NCBI GenBank assembly: GCA_027483425.1
Contig: JAIXUR010000007.1
Coordinates: 1-5,766, forward strand
Reading direction: 5' to 3'
Origin: Cyanobacteriota bacterium
GTDB lineage: Bacteria; Cyanobacteriota; Cyanobacteriia; Phormidesmidales; Phormidesmidaceae
DNA length: 5,766 nt
The translations under genes were made by a program, and so were the position numbers. Shown piece after piece: positions 5,565 through 5,766 of the stretch. The notes below the pieces were generated by a model. That model saw nothing but the letters and a program-made list of their open reading frames with translations, did no database searches and was not told the origin of the DNA. Each line of letters starts with the position of its first letter. Position 1 is the first letter of the stretch.

Positions 5565-5766
5565 TAGAGCCCATAGGTGTAGCCATCGGGCAAGACTGTC
5601 GTGCTGTCGCAGTAGCTGCCCTCCAGGTCAACCCCCACCGCCCGAAACAGGTTGCACCGGTTGAGCTGGGCCAGGGTCAGGGTGGCCCCCTCCAGCTTGG
5701 CCCCGCTGAGGTTGGCCCCCGCCAGGTTGGCGGCGGTCAACACCGCCTGGCGCAGATCGGCCCCAC
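5564..5766 (-). CDS. Pentapeptide-repeat protein, C-terminal part (partial)
   Basis: The frame ends at TAG (5566-5564) and runs off the right edge, leaving 66 complete codons. The visible part begins GADLRQAVLTAANLAG and continues ANLSGAKLEG, ATLTL, AQLNR and CNLFR, about eight consecutive A(D/N)LXX units that fold as a right-handed quadrilateral beta-helix in this family. It closes with a tail containing YCDSTTVLPDGYTYGL; a D-x-T-x-x-PDG ending is common after cyanobacterial pentapeptide repeats. The start, total length and any extra N-terminal domain are outside the window, so the function cannot be stated. The gene lies directly upstream of the TPR gene on the same strand. Confidence 0.88.
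   Translation of the reverse strand, partial: GADLRQAVLTAANLAGANLSGAKLEGATLTLAQLNRCNLFRAVGVDLEGSYCDSTTVLPDGYTYGL

Overview
The window looks like a piece of cyanobacterial chromosome, probably from a GC-rich filamentous lineage of the Leptolyngbya/Nodosilinea type. The genus is inference. Three observations support this. The 8-bp palindrome GCGATCGC (HIP1, typical of cyanobacterial chromosomes) occurs six times in 5.8 kb. The intergenic regions carry AGAAACCCGGTTTCT and GTTCCCACGC-type palindromes like those I know from cyanobacteria. The genes have strongly G/C-ending codons and cyanobacterial-type families.

Layout from left to right. (1) Positions 1-83 hold the last 26 codons of a plus-strand gene with a Cys/Tyr-rich tail. 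Its stop overlaps the stop of the convergent next gene. (2) Positions 80-1306 (or up to 1393) on the minus strand encode a DUF790/Bax1-type nuclease. The strongest Shine-Dalgarno sequence sits 8 nt before an ACG codon, where I would expect the family ATG. (3) Positions 1377-1465 hold an interrupted inverted repeat in the divergent intergenic region. (4) Positions 1542-2441 on the plus strand encode an alpha/beta-hydrolase-fold protein that keeps the nucleophile serine but seems to lack the catalytic histidine and acid. (5) Positions 2444-2547 hold four consecutive GC-rich hairpins between two convergent genes. (6) Positions 2571-5459 on the minus strand encode a 962-residue membrane-anchored protein: signal-like segment, one membrane helix, a long coiled coil built of 29-residue units, and eight uninterrupted 34-residue TPRs. 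(7) Positions 5564-5766 on the minus strand are the 3' end of a pentapeptide-repeat gene.

The genes do not form an obvious single pathway. The pentapeptide and TPR genes are co-directional, with 104 bp between them, and may or may not be cotranscribed. The nuclease and hydrolase genes are divergent from the 1394-1541 region. There is no sign of a prophage, transposase, CRISPR array, tRNA or rRNA. The points most worth a second look are the possible ACG start, the 29-residue repeat coiled coil joined to TPRs, the apparent pseudo-hydrolase, and the two palindromic repeat elements.
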